64,000 nucleotides of DNA from Pyrinomonadaceae bacterium (GCA_019694395.1 JAIBCC010000002.1:310330-374329); one strand, 5' to 3'; shown: positions 9,257 to 18,524, counted from the first letter of the stretch. Numbers and translations are program-made. Notes: generated from the sequence alone by a model not told the origin.

Positions 9257-11029
9257 TCATTTGTTTACTGGTTTCACCTGGTAAAGAATAAAATCACCTA
9301 AATTCTCACCGTCATCCTTCTGATACCATTTTTCAAAATTTGCGAAATCATACCTTACTCCATTTCTAACAATAAGATAAGAGATAGGCGGTTTGTATGC
9401 CTCAAGACCGGAAAAGTTGTTAATATACTCGGAATATTTATCCACCCAAAAATCTATCTCTGACTGTTCAATTTTGCTGGAATCAATTGAAAGTTTAGGG
9501 TTTATTTTCCATCCGATTAAAACGCGACAGGCTTCATTTGGGCAATTTTGTAAATATTGGCGAAGTTGCTTAGGGGACTGGTTTTGAAAGTAGTAGTAAA
9601 GAAAAAACCGTCTTTGATTCTCCTCCGTCGAAGTATCTACACTTAAATACAAATGTTCCGCCCACAAAACTCCTTGAGGGGCAATTGTCCGCTGATTATC
9701 CCGCTGAACTACATCAACCCCTAAAACAAATTGAGATTTAGCTTGGACTTTATCAGATTTCCCTAGTTCCGCTAAACGTTGATTTACCAAATAGGACTCA
9801 TCGCGCTTTACATTATAAAAAAATCTATATTTGGCTGAAAAATAGGTTTCCAAGACTCCCCAACTACAGAAAATAATCCCCGCAACAATCCAAATTTTGA
9901 AATTAAAATTTGCCAAGTTTTCCTTAAAACATTGTCCCAAAATTAATACTAAACACAACAAACCCAAATAATTGACGAGATACATTCCATAGTGGATAGG
10001 TTGCAGAGAGTGACCTGTAACAATTTGTTGGTTAAACACCAAAATCGGCAAAATGGAAAGCGAAAGCAAAAAAATTGTTAGTTGATTTTTAAGTTCAAGC
10101 CGTTTAGTTTTGATTGCCAAAAGAATTAGCACACAATTGAACAGCCCCAACCATAAACTTGGTTGGGAGAAAATGGCTTTGCGGGTTTGTTCTAAAATTT
10201 GAGAATTATCAGTTGAAGGATTTCTATTGGAAAGCATTGAAAAATAACCCAATAGAATCAATGCGATACTTGAGAAAATAGTTATCCAAAAGCCATTCCT
10301 TCGATTTTCTTTTTGAAAAATTAAATGCAACCCTGCCAAACAAACAATCCAGGCAAACATTCCCGTCCAATGAAAGAAATACGAAAAGGTTAAAATTGCA
10401 AAACATAAAGAAACAAGGAATGCAAAAAAATATCTTGCCAAGGGGTTGACCGATTTTAGACCAAGCCAGACAAACCCAATCAAAAAGAAAATAAACGGAA
10501 ACGACACGGCAGGTGTAAAACGGCGCAAAAACGTTAAGTAGAAAAAAGTCGAACCAAATCCTAATAGTTCATTGATGATACTCGCTCCGCTGACATTTGT
10601 GCCGAACAAAAGAACAAAAAGTGTTCCAACCGTGGATAAATAAGGGTTTTCTGTTATCAACAATAGAAGCCAAAAAATCGCTAAACTTGACAAAAATGAA
10701 AAAACTACTGAGACCACCAAAAATGCAGTATCGGATGACAGACCAAGAATGCGGGCAGGAATTGCAACTACATAAGCAGCCACAAATTGAATTGTTAAAA
10801 AACTTTCACCCGTCTGAGATTGATTTGAATTTTCATAAATATTATTTTTTCGAGGGCTTCCATCAATCAACGATTGCAAATATGAGGCATATGCTGATTC
10901 ATCGTAGTCATAATAAAAAGTAGCCCCATTGAATGCATCCCCTCGTTTGATTTGAAAATAAAACTGAGGAAAAAGGCTCAAAAGAGCCATAAATATCCCT
11001 ACACCAATTCCAAGATGATTTTTTTTCAA
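9257..11029 (-). CDS. Polytopic membrane protein of unknown function
   Basis: A 590-residue integral membrane protein that I do not recognise with certainty. About 11-13 hydrophobic segments are spread from residue 7 to about 390, with a first extracytoplasmic loop containing YYDYDESAYASYL; the last ~190 residues are soluble and hydrophilic (for example FILYQVKPVNK at the end). The pattern of many membrane helices, an acidic motif in the first loop and a soluble C-terminal domain is that of GT-C type glycosyltransferases, but no decisive motif was found. Encoded alone, opposite to rplT. Confidence 0.7.
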   Translation of the reverse strand: MKKNHLGIGVGIFMALLSLFPQFYFQIKRGDAFNGATFYYDYDESAYASYLQSLIDGSPRKNNIYENSNQSQTGESFLTIQFVAAYVVAIPARILGLSSDTAFLVVSVVFSFLSSLAIFWLLLLITENPYLSTVGTLFVLLFGTNVSGASIINELLGFGSTFFYLTFLRRFTPAVSFPFIFFLIGFVWLGLKSVNPLARYFFAFLVSLCFAILTFSYFFHWTGMFAWIVCLAGLHLIFQKENRRNGFWITIFSSIALILLGYFSMLSNRNPSTDNSQILEQTRKAIFSQPSLWLGLFNCVLILLAIKTKRLELKNQLTIFLLSLSILPILVFNQQIVTGHSLQPIHYGMYLVNYLGLLCLVLILGQCFKENLANFNFKIWIVAGIIFCSWGVLETYFSAKYRFFYNVKRDESYLVNQRLAELGKSDKVQAKSQFVLGVDVVQRDNQRTIAPQGVLWAEHLYLSVDTSTEENQRRFFLYYYFQNQSPKQLRQYLQNCPNEACRVLIGWKINPKLSIDSSKIEQSEIDFWVDKYSEYINNFSGLEAYKPPISYLIVRNGVRYDFANFEKWYQKDDGENLGDFILYQVKPVNK

Positions 11030-11230
11030 GCCCTCTCCTTTATTTTTATTGATTGTTCAGTAAATTTTTTTATAGCTTCTGCAAATTTAATTTTTTTTAG
11101 CTCCAAATAATAAATGTCAGGAAACAAATGCAGAATCAGTTTTATACAATAAAAATAATTTTTCAATCTTTTGAAAAGCATTAGGATAGTGACAGAGTGA
11201 AGTTGTAAAATATGACATTCAAAAGTAAGC

Positions 11231-11270
11231 AAAAAAATGCTACCGAAGATAATATCCTCTGGTAGCATTT
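11231..11270 (-). terminator. Terminator of the first PqqD-Tat-Cys gene
   Basis: On the minus strand AAATGCTACC pairs with GGTAGCATTT (10 bp) and is followed by seven T. It lies about 30 nt after the stop codon at 11299. Confidence 0.85.
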
Positions 11271-11298
11271 CTTAAAACCCAATACAAGCAGGGATTTA

Positions 11299-11889
11299 TT
11301 ATCCACAAGTTCCTACCGCATTGTTTGAAACTCCAGCCATACAGCCCACAACTCGACATAGACAAGCACCACCGCCAGGGCTTTGAGTGTCGCAAGAATC
11401 TGTGCAGGTAGTAACATTAGTTGTTCCTAATCCAGCTATGCCACATGCAGGATCAAAGCACTGACAAGGATTCATAAAATTAACACCGCACACAGAAGAG
11501 GCAGTTGCGGCTACAGGGGTATGCAAAGAAAGAATCAAGGGCAATGCTACCAATGAAGCAATCCCAACTTTGCGGATGGCATCACGACGTGATAAACCTT
11601 TATAATCAATCTTAATTTCTTCATGATTGCTCAACAATTTTTCTTTTTTCAATTGGTCCAAAGCCAACCAAACCAATTCCTCGCTGGTTTGTTGGTTTAG
11701 TTTTTGGCTTAATTTTTGGTTAATGTCAGCAACAGAACTTTTTCCATCGCACAATTCCCAAACAACAGCGGAAGTCTCGTTTAAGCAATATGCTCTGTTA
11801 GAGTTAAAATCATACAATAAAACTTCATCAGCAGATTCTTGGACAACCAAATTATCTTTTCGGCTCAGGGGATAACTATTCAAATTCAT
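11299..11889 (-). CDS. PqqD domain - internal Tat signal - cysteine-rich tail protein (paralogue 1)
   Basis: A 196-residue protein in three parts. Residues about 10-88 form a PqqD-like domain (LLYDFNSNRAYCLNETSAVV, WELCDG, LDQLKKEKLL), the winged fold that binds leader peptides in RiPP synthesis. Residues about 98-130 look like a twin-arginine signal placed internally: LSRRDAIRKVG, a hydrophobic run, then AATA. The last ~66 residues hold ten cysteines (CQC, CLC and single ones) with Gly, Thr and Asn. The start is set by AAGGAG before ATG. A paralogue with the same order lies at 37203-37745. What the tail does is unknown; a secreted, self-chaperoned precursor or a disulfide-rich exported domain are both possible. 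Confidence 0.85.
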   Translation of the reverse strand: MNLNSYPLSRKDNLVVQESADEVLLYDFNSNRAYCLNETSAVVWELCDGKSSVADINQKLSQKLNQQTSEELVWLALDQLKKEKLLSNHEEIKIDYKGLSRRDAIRKVGIASLVALPLILSLHTPVAATASSVCGVNFMNPCQCFDPACGIAGLGTTNVTTCTDSCDTQSPGGGACLCRVVGCMAGVSNNAVGTCG

Positions 11890-11905
11890 ATCAGTGGATT
11901 CTCCT

Positions 11906-12088
11906 TCAATTTAAACCCTCATTTGGACAAAAACATCCGCAGGGATTAGTGTTTAAGACAAAACTACAAGTTAAACTACAAGTTTCAAGGTATTCTATTA
12001 TAAATAAAAGAATAAAGCAAGAAAAATAAAGACTTTTCTTTGGACGAAAGTTTGTTGTTTTGGGGGTAGAAAAAAGCGTAGTTTTCAA
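11906..12088 (-). CDS. Possible small cysteine-rich peptide upstream of PqqD-Tat-Cys gene
   Basis: A 60-codon frame starting at TTG (directly after a TAA) and ending 16 nt before the PqqD-type gene, so that its TGA overlaps the start of that gene's AAGGAG. It has one hydrophobic segment (YFSCFILLFIIEYL) and a Cys-rich end (CSLTC, CGCFCPNEGLN). No Shine-Dalgarno or ATG supports the start, so it may be a leader region and not a gene. Confidence 0.25.
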   Translation of the reverse strand: MKTTLFSTPKTTNFRPKKSLYFSCFILLFIIEYLETCSLTCSFVLNTNPCGCFCPNEGLN

Positions 12089-12184
12089 TTAAAAATCAGA
12101 TTATGGTAAAATTTCAAATGTTTAATTGAAACTAACGGCATAATAATTACATAAAAAGTAACAAGTAAGCAAGTTTATATAAAC

Positions 12185-12214
12185 AATAGCGTTCAAAATT
12201 TATTGAACGCTATT
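12185..12214. promoter_or_regulatory. Perfect 11-bp inverted repeat upstream of pheS
   Basis: AATAGCGTTCA (12185-12195) and TGAACGCTATT (12204-12214) form a perfect palindrome with an 8-nt spacer. No T run follows on either strand, so an operator or leader hairpin is more likely than a terminator. The rest of the 240-bp gap is AT-rich and unremarkable. Confidence 0.5.
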
Positions 12215-12328
12215 AAAGTTAATGTTGATTCTTAAGAGTCTTAAATCAGCAAAATATCCGGATCATTAAACAACAATTGATATAAACAAATAGATAATTT
12301 AGACTTAACTGAATTTACACTATATTTT

Positions 12329-13426
12329 ATGAGTGAGCAAAAACAACAAGTTTTAGAAATCAAAAATATTTTCGAGCAGGAATTTTCACGATTTGCTGAT
12401 GTCCGAAACACAATTAATAATTTGAGTTTGTCAGTTGCAGAAAATCTGCGACACGAGATTAGTGAATTCAAAATCAAGCATACGGGTAAAAAATCTCTGA
12501 TTGCTGAGGCAAAAAAGTTGATCGGTCGGGTTGCGCCCGAGGAACGGGGCACTTTCGGGCAATTTGTCCAATCGGTTGAAAAAGAAATTGTTACGGCAAT
12601 TGACGGGCTTGAGGAAAAACTTAAAACTTACATCAATGAAGTAAAAACTGCGAGAGAAGCAATTGATGTTACTCTGCCTGCTCGCCGTCCACGTGTCGGA
12701 CATTTACATCCTTTGACACTTTTACGACAGCGCATTGAAGATATTTTTGTTTCAATGGGTTATGCAATTGAAGACGACCGTGAAATTGAAACGGATTATT
12801 ACAATTTCGATGCTCTCAACATTCCCGAAGGTCATCCGGCGCGTGAATCTCAAGACACTTTTTACACGACAACAGGTTTGGCTTTGCGTTCACAGACTTC
12901 AACCGTTCAAATCCGCGCAATGGAACGTCGCGGCGCACCTTTGCGCGTAATTGCGCCTGGTAGAGTTTTCCGCCGAGATACGCCCGATATGACGCACGTT
13001 CCAATGTTCCACCAAATCGAAGGTTTATGTGTGGATAAAGGAATTACGATGGCGCATTTGAAAGGCACGGTTGCCGAATGGTTACGACGTTTGTTTGGAA
13101 AAGACACGAAAATTCGAATGCGTCCAAGCTACTTTCCTTTCACTGAACCAAGCGCGGAATTCGATTTTTCCTGCTTCAAATGCGATGGAACGGGAACTTT
13201 TGAAGGCGAACGCTGCCGTCCCTGCAAAGGCTCAGGCTGGATCGAGCTTGGCGGCTGTGGAATGGTGCATCCTAATGTGCTGAAAAACTGCAATGTTGAC
13301 CCCGAAATTTACTCAGGTTTCGCTTTCGGTTTCGGTCTAGAAAGAATGTGCGCCTTGATGTATGCCTTGGATGATATTCGCTATATGTTCGATAACGATG
13401 TGAGGTTTTTAGAACAGTTTAGGTAA
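12329..13426 (+). CDS. pheS: Phenylalanine--tRNA ligase alpha subunit
   Basis: Catalytic subunit of the (alpha beta)2 synthetase. 365 residues: N-terminal coiled coil (about 1-110), then the class II core with [52 protein letters not shown] and [23 protein letters not shown]...CRPCKGSGW loop inserts two CxxC pairs, as in PheS of several phyla. It starts a gene string, but the partner pheT is 2.9 kb downstream beyond three unrelated genes. Confidence 0.96.
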   Translation: MSEQKQQVLEIKNIFEQEFSRFADVRNTINNLSLSVAENLRHEISEFKIKHTGKKSLIAEAKKLIGRVAPEERGTFGQFVQSVEKEIVTAIDGLEEKLKTYINEVKTAREAIDVTLPARRPRVGHLHPLTLLRQRIEDIFVSMGYAIEDDREIETDYYNFDALNIPEGHPARESQDTFYTTTGLALRSQTSTVQIRAMERRGAPLRVIAPGRVFRRDTPDMTHVPMFHQIEGLCVDKGITMAHLKGTVAEWLRRLFGKDTKIRMRPSYFPFTEPSAEFDFSCFKCDGTGTFEGERCRPCKGSGWIELGGCGMVHPNVLKNCNVDPEIYSGFAFGFGLERMCALMYALDDIRYMFDNDVRFLEQFR

Positions 13427-13436
13427 GGGGAAAATT

Positions 13437-14549
13437 ATGAAAAATATATTATTGTTTTTGAAGTTGTTGTTAACACTATCAATTTTTGTAGTCGCCCAAC
13501 CTCAAGCCATTAAAGTCCCACTTAAAATTGAGATAGGAAAACAATTACCATCTTTTCCATGGGGAGAAGCATTAACTTTTGATAAACAAAAATTAGTTAC
13601 AAAATCTCCAATGGGTGACGTTTTGAAAATAGAGCGTTCATCCAATAATAATGACATTTTTATTATTACCATTGCTAAAGATTTGGATGGTAAATCATTA
13701 AATGATGTAATGTTTGAGATTGGAGTTAATGAGAAAAAAACTTTCACTCGACGAATTTATTTTAGAAATGGAAAATCTGTATTGCGTGAATTTGAGTTAA
13801 TCTCAAGCAGAAATACAGAGAGAAAAACGGATGTTTTTCATTTCAAGTCAAACTTTTCAGCTCAGGGATTATTTTTATTTAAAGGTTGTAAAATTCCTGT
13901 TGGTTTATTTGAATTAATTCCTGATGGAGATTTTACAAATGATAAGTTAAAAGGTTCAAATCTTGGAATAGACAGAAATAATGATGGAAAATTTTATGGG
14001 AAAGGTGAATGGCTTTACTCTGATATGATAATTGATTTTTGCAGCAAGAATTATTTAATTTCACAAATCGCACAAGATGGCAGTTCACTTACTTTAAAAC
14101 AGACAAATCTTCAAAATGTAAAACTATTTCAAGAATCTCCTAAATTTAAGTTTACTTTTGTTGATAACAAAACTCTGTCCTCTGAAAACCTAAAAGGTAA
14201 ACCATATTTAATAGATTTTTGGGCAACTTGGTGTGGAATTTGTATTGCAAAAATGCCGGAAATCAAACAATTAGAAGGAACATTGCCAATTATTTATTTC
14301 AACACAGACACAATACAACGAAAACCGGATGCTCTCAAACTAATTGACAAATTAAATATTGCCGAAAACTCAGTCCTTAAAATTTCTCCAAATGCAGACA
14401 ATTTTTATAAATCCTATCAAAGGTTTTACGGAGGACTTCCGTTTTATGTTTTGATTGATGGGGAGGGAAGATTCCGTTATGGCGGAGGTGGAGGAGAAAA
14501 TTTACAAGAACTCAAGGATAAAATCTCTGAATTAAACAAGCAAGAATAA
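13437..14549 (+). CDS. Exported TlpA-like thioredoxin protein
   Basis: A 370-residue secreted or periplasmic protein. A signal peptide (residues 1 to about 20, LTLSIFVVAQPQ) precedes a ~220-residue region without a recognised domain and a C-terminal thioredoxin domain (about 235-365) with IDFWATWCGICIAKMP, where C-G-I-C is the redox pair, and the cis-Pro loop GGLPFYVLIDGEG. It begins 10 nt after pheS and 2 nt before the next gene, so it is probably in the same transcript. The substrate is unknown. Confidence 0.85.
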   Translation: MKNILLFLKLLLTLSIFVVAQPQAIKVPLKIEIGKQLPSFPWGEALTFDKQKLVTKSPMGDVLKIERSSNNNDIFIITIAKDLDGKSLNDVMFEIGVNEKKTFTRRIYFRNGKSVLREFELISSRNTERKTDVFHFKSNFSAQGLFLFKGCKIPVGLFELIPDGDFTNDKLKGSNLGIDRNNDGKFYGKGEWLYSDMIIDFCSKNYLISQIAQDGSSLTLKQTNLQNVKLFQESPKFKFTFVDNKTLSSENLKGKPYLIDFWATWCGICIAKMPEIKQLEGTLPIIYFNTDTIQRKPDALKLIDKLNIAENSVLKISPNADNFYKSYQRFYGGLPFYVLIDGEGRFRYGGGGGENLQELKDKISELNKQE

Positions 14550-14551
14550 AT

Positions 14552-14857
14552 ATGGGCTGGGCAACACCTTACATCACAAAACTCAAACTTGGCGAAACCG
14601 TCACTTTCCGTCCGCGTGGGCATTCGATGAAAGGCAAAATCGAATCTGGTCAGCTTTGCACGGTTGAACCTATCGAAGATTTTGATTCACTTGAAAAAGA
14701 AGACATTGTGTTGTGCAAAGTCAATGGCAATGAATACCTGCATTTGATCAAAGCAATTCAAGGCAAACGCTTTCAAATCGGCAACAATCGCGGACGAATC
14801 AATGGTTGGGTAACGGCAAATCAGATTTTCGGCAAATGTGTTAAAATTGAAGCATAG
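14552..14857 (+). CDS. S24-like (LexA/signal-peptidase fold) small protein
   Basis: A 101-residue protein made of a single LexA/signal-peptidase-type beta fold. RPRGHSMKGKIESGQ matches the Ser-Met catalytic motif of S24/S26 peptidases, and the later HLIKAI has the lysine where the general base is expected. There is no DNA-binding domain and no membrane anchor. Two nt after the TlpA-like gene and three before sdaA, so co-transcribed. Whether it is proteolytically active is open. Confidence 0.7.
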   Translation: MGWATPYITKLKLGETVTFRPRGHSMKGKIESGQLCTVEPIEDFDSLEKEDIVLCKVNGNEYLHLIKAIQGKRFQIGNNRGRINGWVTANQIFGKCVKIEA

Positions 14858-14860
14858 AAG

Positions 14861-16285
14861 ATGGATAGAATCGCAGAATCAATTTCAGTTTTCGATATGT
14901 TCAAAATCGGTGTCGGACCTTCAAGTTCGCACACGCTTGGACCGTGGAAAGCTGCACTTGATTTTTTGAACCGATTGGGCGAGGAATGCCTGCTTGATTC
15001 AGTCAAATCCATTAAAGTCAAACTTTACGGCTCATTAGCCAAAACCGGAAAAGGTCACGGAACTGATATTGCGGTGCAAATGGGTTTAATTGCCGCTAAT
15101 CCCGAAACAGTTCCCGTTGATTCTATATTGCCGACGCTTAACGAAATCGCCTCAAAAAAACAATTGAATCTAGCCGGAAAACGATTGATTCATTTCGACC
15201 CCGAAACTGATATTGAATTCAAAATGCTGCGTTCATTGCCTTTTCATCCAAACGGAATGACACTGATTGCCGAAACAGATTCCGCCAAACATCAGGAAAC
15301 TTATTTTTCAATCGGTGGGGGCTTTATCGTTCGTGAAGGTGAATCCTTGGGATTGCGCGAACATGTCAGACTTCCCTATCCGATTGAAACGGGAAAAGAT
15401 TTAATTGAGGCTTGCGAAGAAATAAACGGAAATGTTTCGGATGTGGTCAAAATAAATGAAAGGGCTTGGCGGAGCGACGAAGACACTTTTGAAGGTGTAA
15501 TGAAAATTTTCCGCACCATGCGTCACTGTATTTTTCGGGGTTGTCACACCGACGGATTTTTGCCTGGTGGGTTAAATGTTGCCCGTCGTGCCTTTGATTT
15601 GAACAAAAAATTACTCAACGGACGTGAATACGAAGGCTATAAAAGTTGGGTGGAAGCCATTCGCGCCGGAGGAAACAGTTTTCGTTACGTTTCCGATTGG
15701 GTAAGTTGTTTTGCGCTTGCCGTAAATGAAGAAAATGCTGCGTTTGGGCGCGTTGTGACTGCTCCGACCAATGGCGCAGCGGGAGTGATTCCCGCAGTTT
15801 TGCAATATTTCATAACTTTTTGCGATGGCGACGATGAAACAAAAATCTTTAACTTTTTGCTCACGGCTTCGGAAATTGGTAGCATTTTTAAGAAAGGCGC
15901 AACCATTTCAGCAGCAATGGGCGGATGTCAGGCTGAGATCGGCGTTTCGTCGGCAATGGCGGCTGGTGCATTAGCCGAAAGTTTAGGAGGAGATTATCGG
16001 CACGTCACTATGGCGGCGGAAATTGCGATGGAACATCATTTGGGAATGACTTGTGATCCGATTGGCGGACTCGTTCAGGTTCCCTGCATCGAACGCAACA
16101 CGATGGGCGCGATCAAAGCAATTATGGCAGCCCAGCTTGCTCTGCAAAGCAATCCCTCCGAAGCTAAAGTGCCTTTAGATGCAGTAGTTGAAACGATGTG
16201 GCAAACCGCCCTCGATATGAACTCAAAATATAAAGAAACATCCGACGGAGGATTAGCAGTCACAGTTGGACTCAGCGAATGTTAA
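14861..16285 (+). CDS. sdaA: L-serine ammonia-lyase (single chain)
   Basis: Iron-sulfur enzyme that deaminates L-serine to pyruvate in the cytosol. 474 residues, with the beta domain first ([16 protein letters not shown]) and the alpha domain after it. The [4Fe-4S]-type cysteines lie in the usual context [15 protein letters not shown] and VQVPCIERN, and [13 protein letters not shown] is the conserved glycine-rich loop. Embedded between pheS and pheT, three nt after the S24-like gene. Its position in a synthetase operon is unusual; the function call itself is secure. Confidence 0.95.
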   Translation: MDRIAESISVFDMFKIGVGPSSSHTLGPWKAALDFLNRLGEECLLDSVKSIKVKLYGSLAKTGKGHGTDIAVQMGLIAANPETVPVDSILPTLNEIASKKQLNLAGKRLIHFDPETDIEFKMLRSLPFHPNGMTLIAETDSAKHQETYFSIGGGFIVREGESLGLREHVRLPYPIETGKDLIEACEEINGNVSDVVKINERAWRSDEDTFEGVMKIFRTMRHCIFRGCHTDGFLPGGLNVARRAFDLNKKLLNGREYEGYKSWVEAIRAGGNSFRYVSDWVSCFALAVNEENAAFGRVVTAPTNGAAGVIPAVLQYFITFCDGDDETKIFNFLLTASEIGSIFKKGATISAAMGGCQAEIGVSSAMAAGALAESLGGDYRHVTMAAEIAMEHHLGMTCDPIGGLVQVPCIERNTMGAIKAIMAAQLALQSNPSEAKVPLDAVVETMWQTALDMNSKYKETSDGGLAVTVGLSEC

Positions 16286-16288
16286 AAT

Positions 16289-16365
16289 AGTGGACAGGGG
16301 AAAACGGAAAGTGGATTTTTTTTATGATTATTTCACTTTCCACTATCCATTGTCCGTTTTCCACT
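16289..16365 (+). repeat. Imperfect inverted repeat with GTGGAAA words before pheT
   Basis: AGTGGACAGGGGAAAACGG plus AAAGTGGA on the left can pair with TTTCCACTATCC...CCGTTTTCCACT on the right across a T-rich loop. It fills the sdaA-pheT gap and ends 5 nt before the pheT start. GTGGAAA-type words recur at 51238-51265 and 52915-52960. Confidence 0.6.
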
Positions 16366-16370
16366 GAATT

Positions 16371-18437
16371 ATGAACATTAGTTACAATTGGTTAAAAGAT
16401 TTAATTGAAACGGATTTAACACCACAAGAAATAGCAGAAAATTTAACAAAAATCGGTTTAGCTGTTGAAGGAATTCATCCATTTGCAAATGATTTTGTTT
16501 TTGATATAGATTTGACCTCAAATCGCGGAGATTGCCTTTCGCATTGGGGTGTAGCGCGGGAAATTTCGGCAATTGCGGATTGCGGATTGCGGATTGCGGA
16601 TTCCAATTTGGAAAGGAATTCAGCCAATCCGGATTTAGTTACAATTCAAGACGCTGACCTTTGCCATCGTTTTACTGCCCGAATTATTAAAAACGTCAAA
16701 ATCAAACCATCGCCGGAATGGTTAGTGAAGCGTTTGGAAGCCATCGGACAACGTGCCGTCAATAACGTAGCAGACATCACAAATTATGTAATGCACGAAC
16801 TTGGCAACCCAATGCACGCTTTTGATCTTAATAAGTTAGCCGAAAAAAGAATCGTAGTTCGCCGGGCTCGTGTAGGGGAAAAAATGCAGACTTTGGATGA
16901 AGTTGAACGAAGTTTTTCCGAAGATATGCTGTTAATTTGCGATTCCGAAAAACCGGTTGCAGTCGGCGGCGTGATGGGCGGATTACATTCTTCGATTTCC
17001 GATGAAACAACCGATGTTTTGCTCGAAGTCGCCTATTTCAAACGCGATTCGATTCGCCAAACTTCGCGAAAATTGGGTTTGGCAACCGAGGCGGCTTACC
17101 GTTTTGAACGCGGCGTTGATATTGAAAATCTGATTCGCGCCTCAAATCGCGCAACTGAATTAATAATTGAACTTGCCAGTGGCGTCGCAGGAGATTTTGT
17201 TGATATTTACCCAACCAAACGCGAAGAAATTTCGGTTGAATTACGCTATGAAAAAATCAAAGCACTGACCGGATTGGACGTTTCAAATGAAGAAGCCGCC
17301 AGAATTCTGACCAAATTAGGTTTCAAATCCGCAATTCGCAATCCACAACCCGCAATTTTCACTGTTCCAACTTGGCGGCACGACATTTCAATTGAGCAGG
17401 ATTTGGTCGAAGAAGTTGCGCGGCACGTCGGCTACGACAAAATCGGCGTTGAACTTCCGCCGTCAGTTGGTGCGGGCGAGTATCAACCAAACGAAGTTCG
17501 CAAGTTCCATTTGCGTCAGGCATTAGCTAATTTGGGCTTTGACGAAGCAATTTCTTATAGTTTTATTGACACCAAAAATGATGATACGTTTGAGCTTATC
17601 CCCGATTTAGTTGACGAAGAACTGGAAGAAAAATTTGTCACTTTGCAGGATTCGATCATCGAAGGCGCGGTTCGGATGCGTCCAAGTTTGCTTTCGGGAT
17701 TGCTCGATGCAGTTCGCACAAATTTCAATCATCAGCGCAAAGATGTCAAACTTTTTGAACTCGGCAAAGTTTTTGCAACGGCTTCGAACGAAATGGATTT
17801 GCCGAAAGAACAAGAACTTTTTGGACTGGTTTTGACCGGTGGAGAAACTTTTGAAGGCAAATCAATGACCGGACGCGAGCTGGATTTTTTCGATACCAAA
17901 GGTGCTTTGGAAGTAGCGATGGATGCGATAAACTTACCCTCACTACAATACAAACCCAAAGAAATTAAACATTTACGCAAAGGTCAAGCTGCTGAAATTT
18001 TATTTAACGGTAGAACAGTCGGTTCAATCGGACGAATAAATGATGAGATTTCCGCAACTTACAAATTCCGCCAACCGGTTTACGTTGCCGAAATTGATCT
18101 GCAAACGCTGTTAGCCGAAAAAGAAAATGCAGTTTTCTACAAACCTTTATCAAAATTCCCTGCCGTCACCCGCGACGTTTCATTCTTGGTCAAACGCACG
18201 ACGAGTTACACGGAAATCATTCAAACCGTTCAAGATCAGGGCTTTGATCTTTGTAAAAATGTTTCCTTTGTAGATGTTTACGAAGGAAAAGGAATGGCGG
18301 ACGATGAACGTTCAGTGACAATTCGGCTTGAATATAGGTCAGATGAAAGAACACTGATCGAAGCGGAAGTTGAAGAAATTCACCGCCAAATTTTAGCCGA
18401 AATTGAGACTAAACTAGGTGCAAAACAAAGATTTTAA
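16371..18437 (+). CDS. pheT: Phenylalanine--tRNA ligase beta subunit, short form without tRNA-binding OB domain
   Basis: Beta subunit of PheRS, carrying editing, tRNA binding and structural roles. 688 residues against about 790-800 for the usual form. NISYNWLKDLIETDL is followed at about residue 40 directly by FDIDLTSNRGDCLSHWGVAR, so the EMAPII-like OB domain that normally sits there is missing. The B3/B4 domain (VNNVADITNYVMHELGNPMH), B5 and the catalytic-like core are present, and the FDX-anticodon domain closes the chain (SKFPAVTRDVSFLV). A heptamer repeat codes for residues about 68-78. Probably translated with pheS despite the intervening genes. Confidence 0.95.
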   Translation: MNISYNWLKDLIETDLTPQEIAENLTKIGLAVEGIHPFANDFVFDIDLTSNRGDCLSHWGVAREISAIADCGLRIADSNLERNSANPDLVTIQDADLCHRFTARIIKNVKIKPSPEWLVKRLEAIGQRAVNNVADITNYVMHELGNPMHAFDLNKLAEKRIVVRRARVGEKMQTLDEVERSFSEDMLLICDSEKPVAVGGVMGGLHSSISDETTDVLLEVAYFKRDSIRQTSRKLGLATEAAYRFERGVDIENLIRASNRATELIIELASGVAGDFVDIYPTKREEISVELRYEKIKALTGLDVSNEEAARILTKLGFKSAIRNPQPAIFTVPTWRHDISIEQDLVEEVARHVGYDKIGVELPPSVGAGEYQPNEVRKFHLRQALANLGFDEAISYSFIDTKNDDTFELIPDLVDEELEEKFVTLQDSIIEGAVRMRPSLLSGLLDAVRTNFNHQRKDVKLFELGKVFATASNEMDLPKEQELFGLVLTGGETFEGKSMTGRELDFFDTKGALEVAMDAINLPSLQYKPKEIKHLRKGQAAEILFNGRTVGSIGRINDEISATYKFRQPVYVAEIDLQTLLAEKENAVFYKPLSKFPAVTRDVSFLVKRTTSYTEIIQTVQDQGFDLCKNVSFVDVYEGKGMADDERSVTIRLEYRSDERTLIEAEVEEIHRQILAEIETKLGAKQRF
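16572..16602 (+). repeat. Heptanucleotide tandem repeat (ATTGCGG) inside pheT
   Basis: 4.4 perfect copies of ATTGCGG lie in the pheT frame and encode the peptide AIADCGLRIADS. Because 7 is not a multiple of 3, each copy is read in a different frame. A related broken copy (ATTCGCAATCC) lies at about 17334-17346 in the same gene. Confidence 0.9.
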
Positions 18438-18524
18438 CTAAAAGTTTAGAAATTACTTGAAGTTTTCGGATTTTCTGAACATAATCAATTTGTTTCACAA
18501 AAAAATTTGCGTGCGGAGAAAAAA

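Noticed and set aside
11026-11268. 80-codon minus-strand reading frame between the membrane protein and the first PqqD-type gene
   Set aside because: It contains the terminator hairpin of the PqqD-type gene, has no ribosome-binding site and an AT-biased composition without protein-like pattern.
16371-18437. Frameshift as the reason for the short PheT
   Set aside because: Reading frame, conserved motifs and C-terminal domain are continuous; the missing part is one clean domain near the N-terminus.
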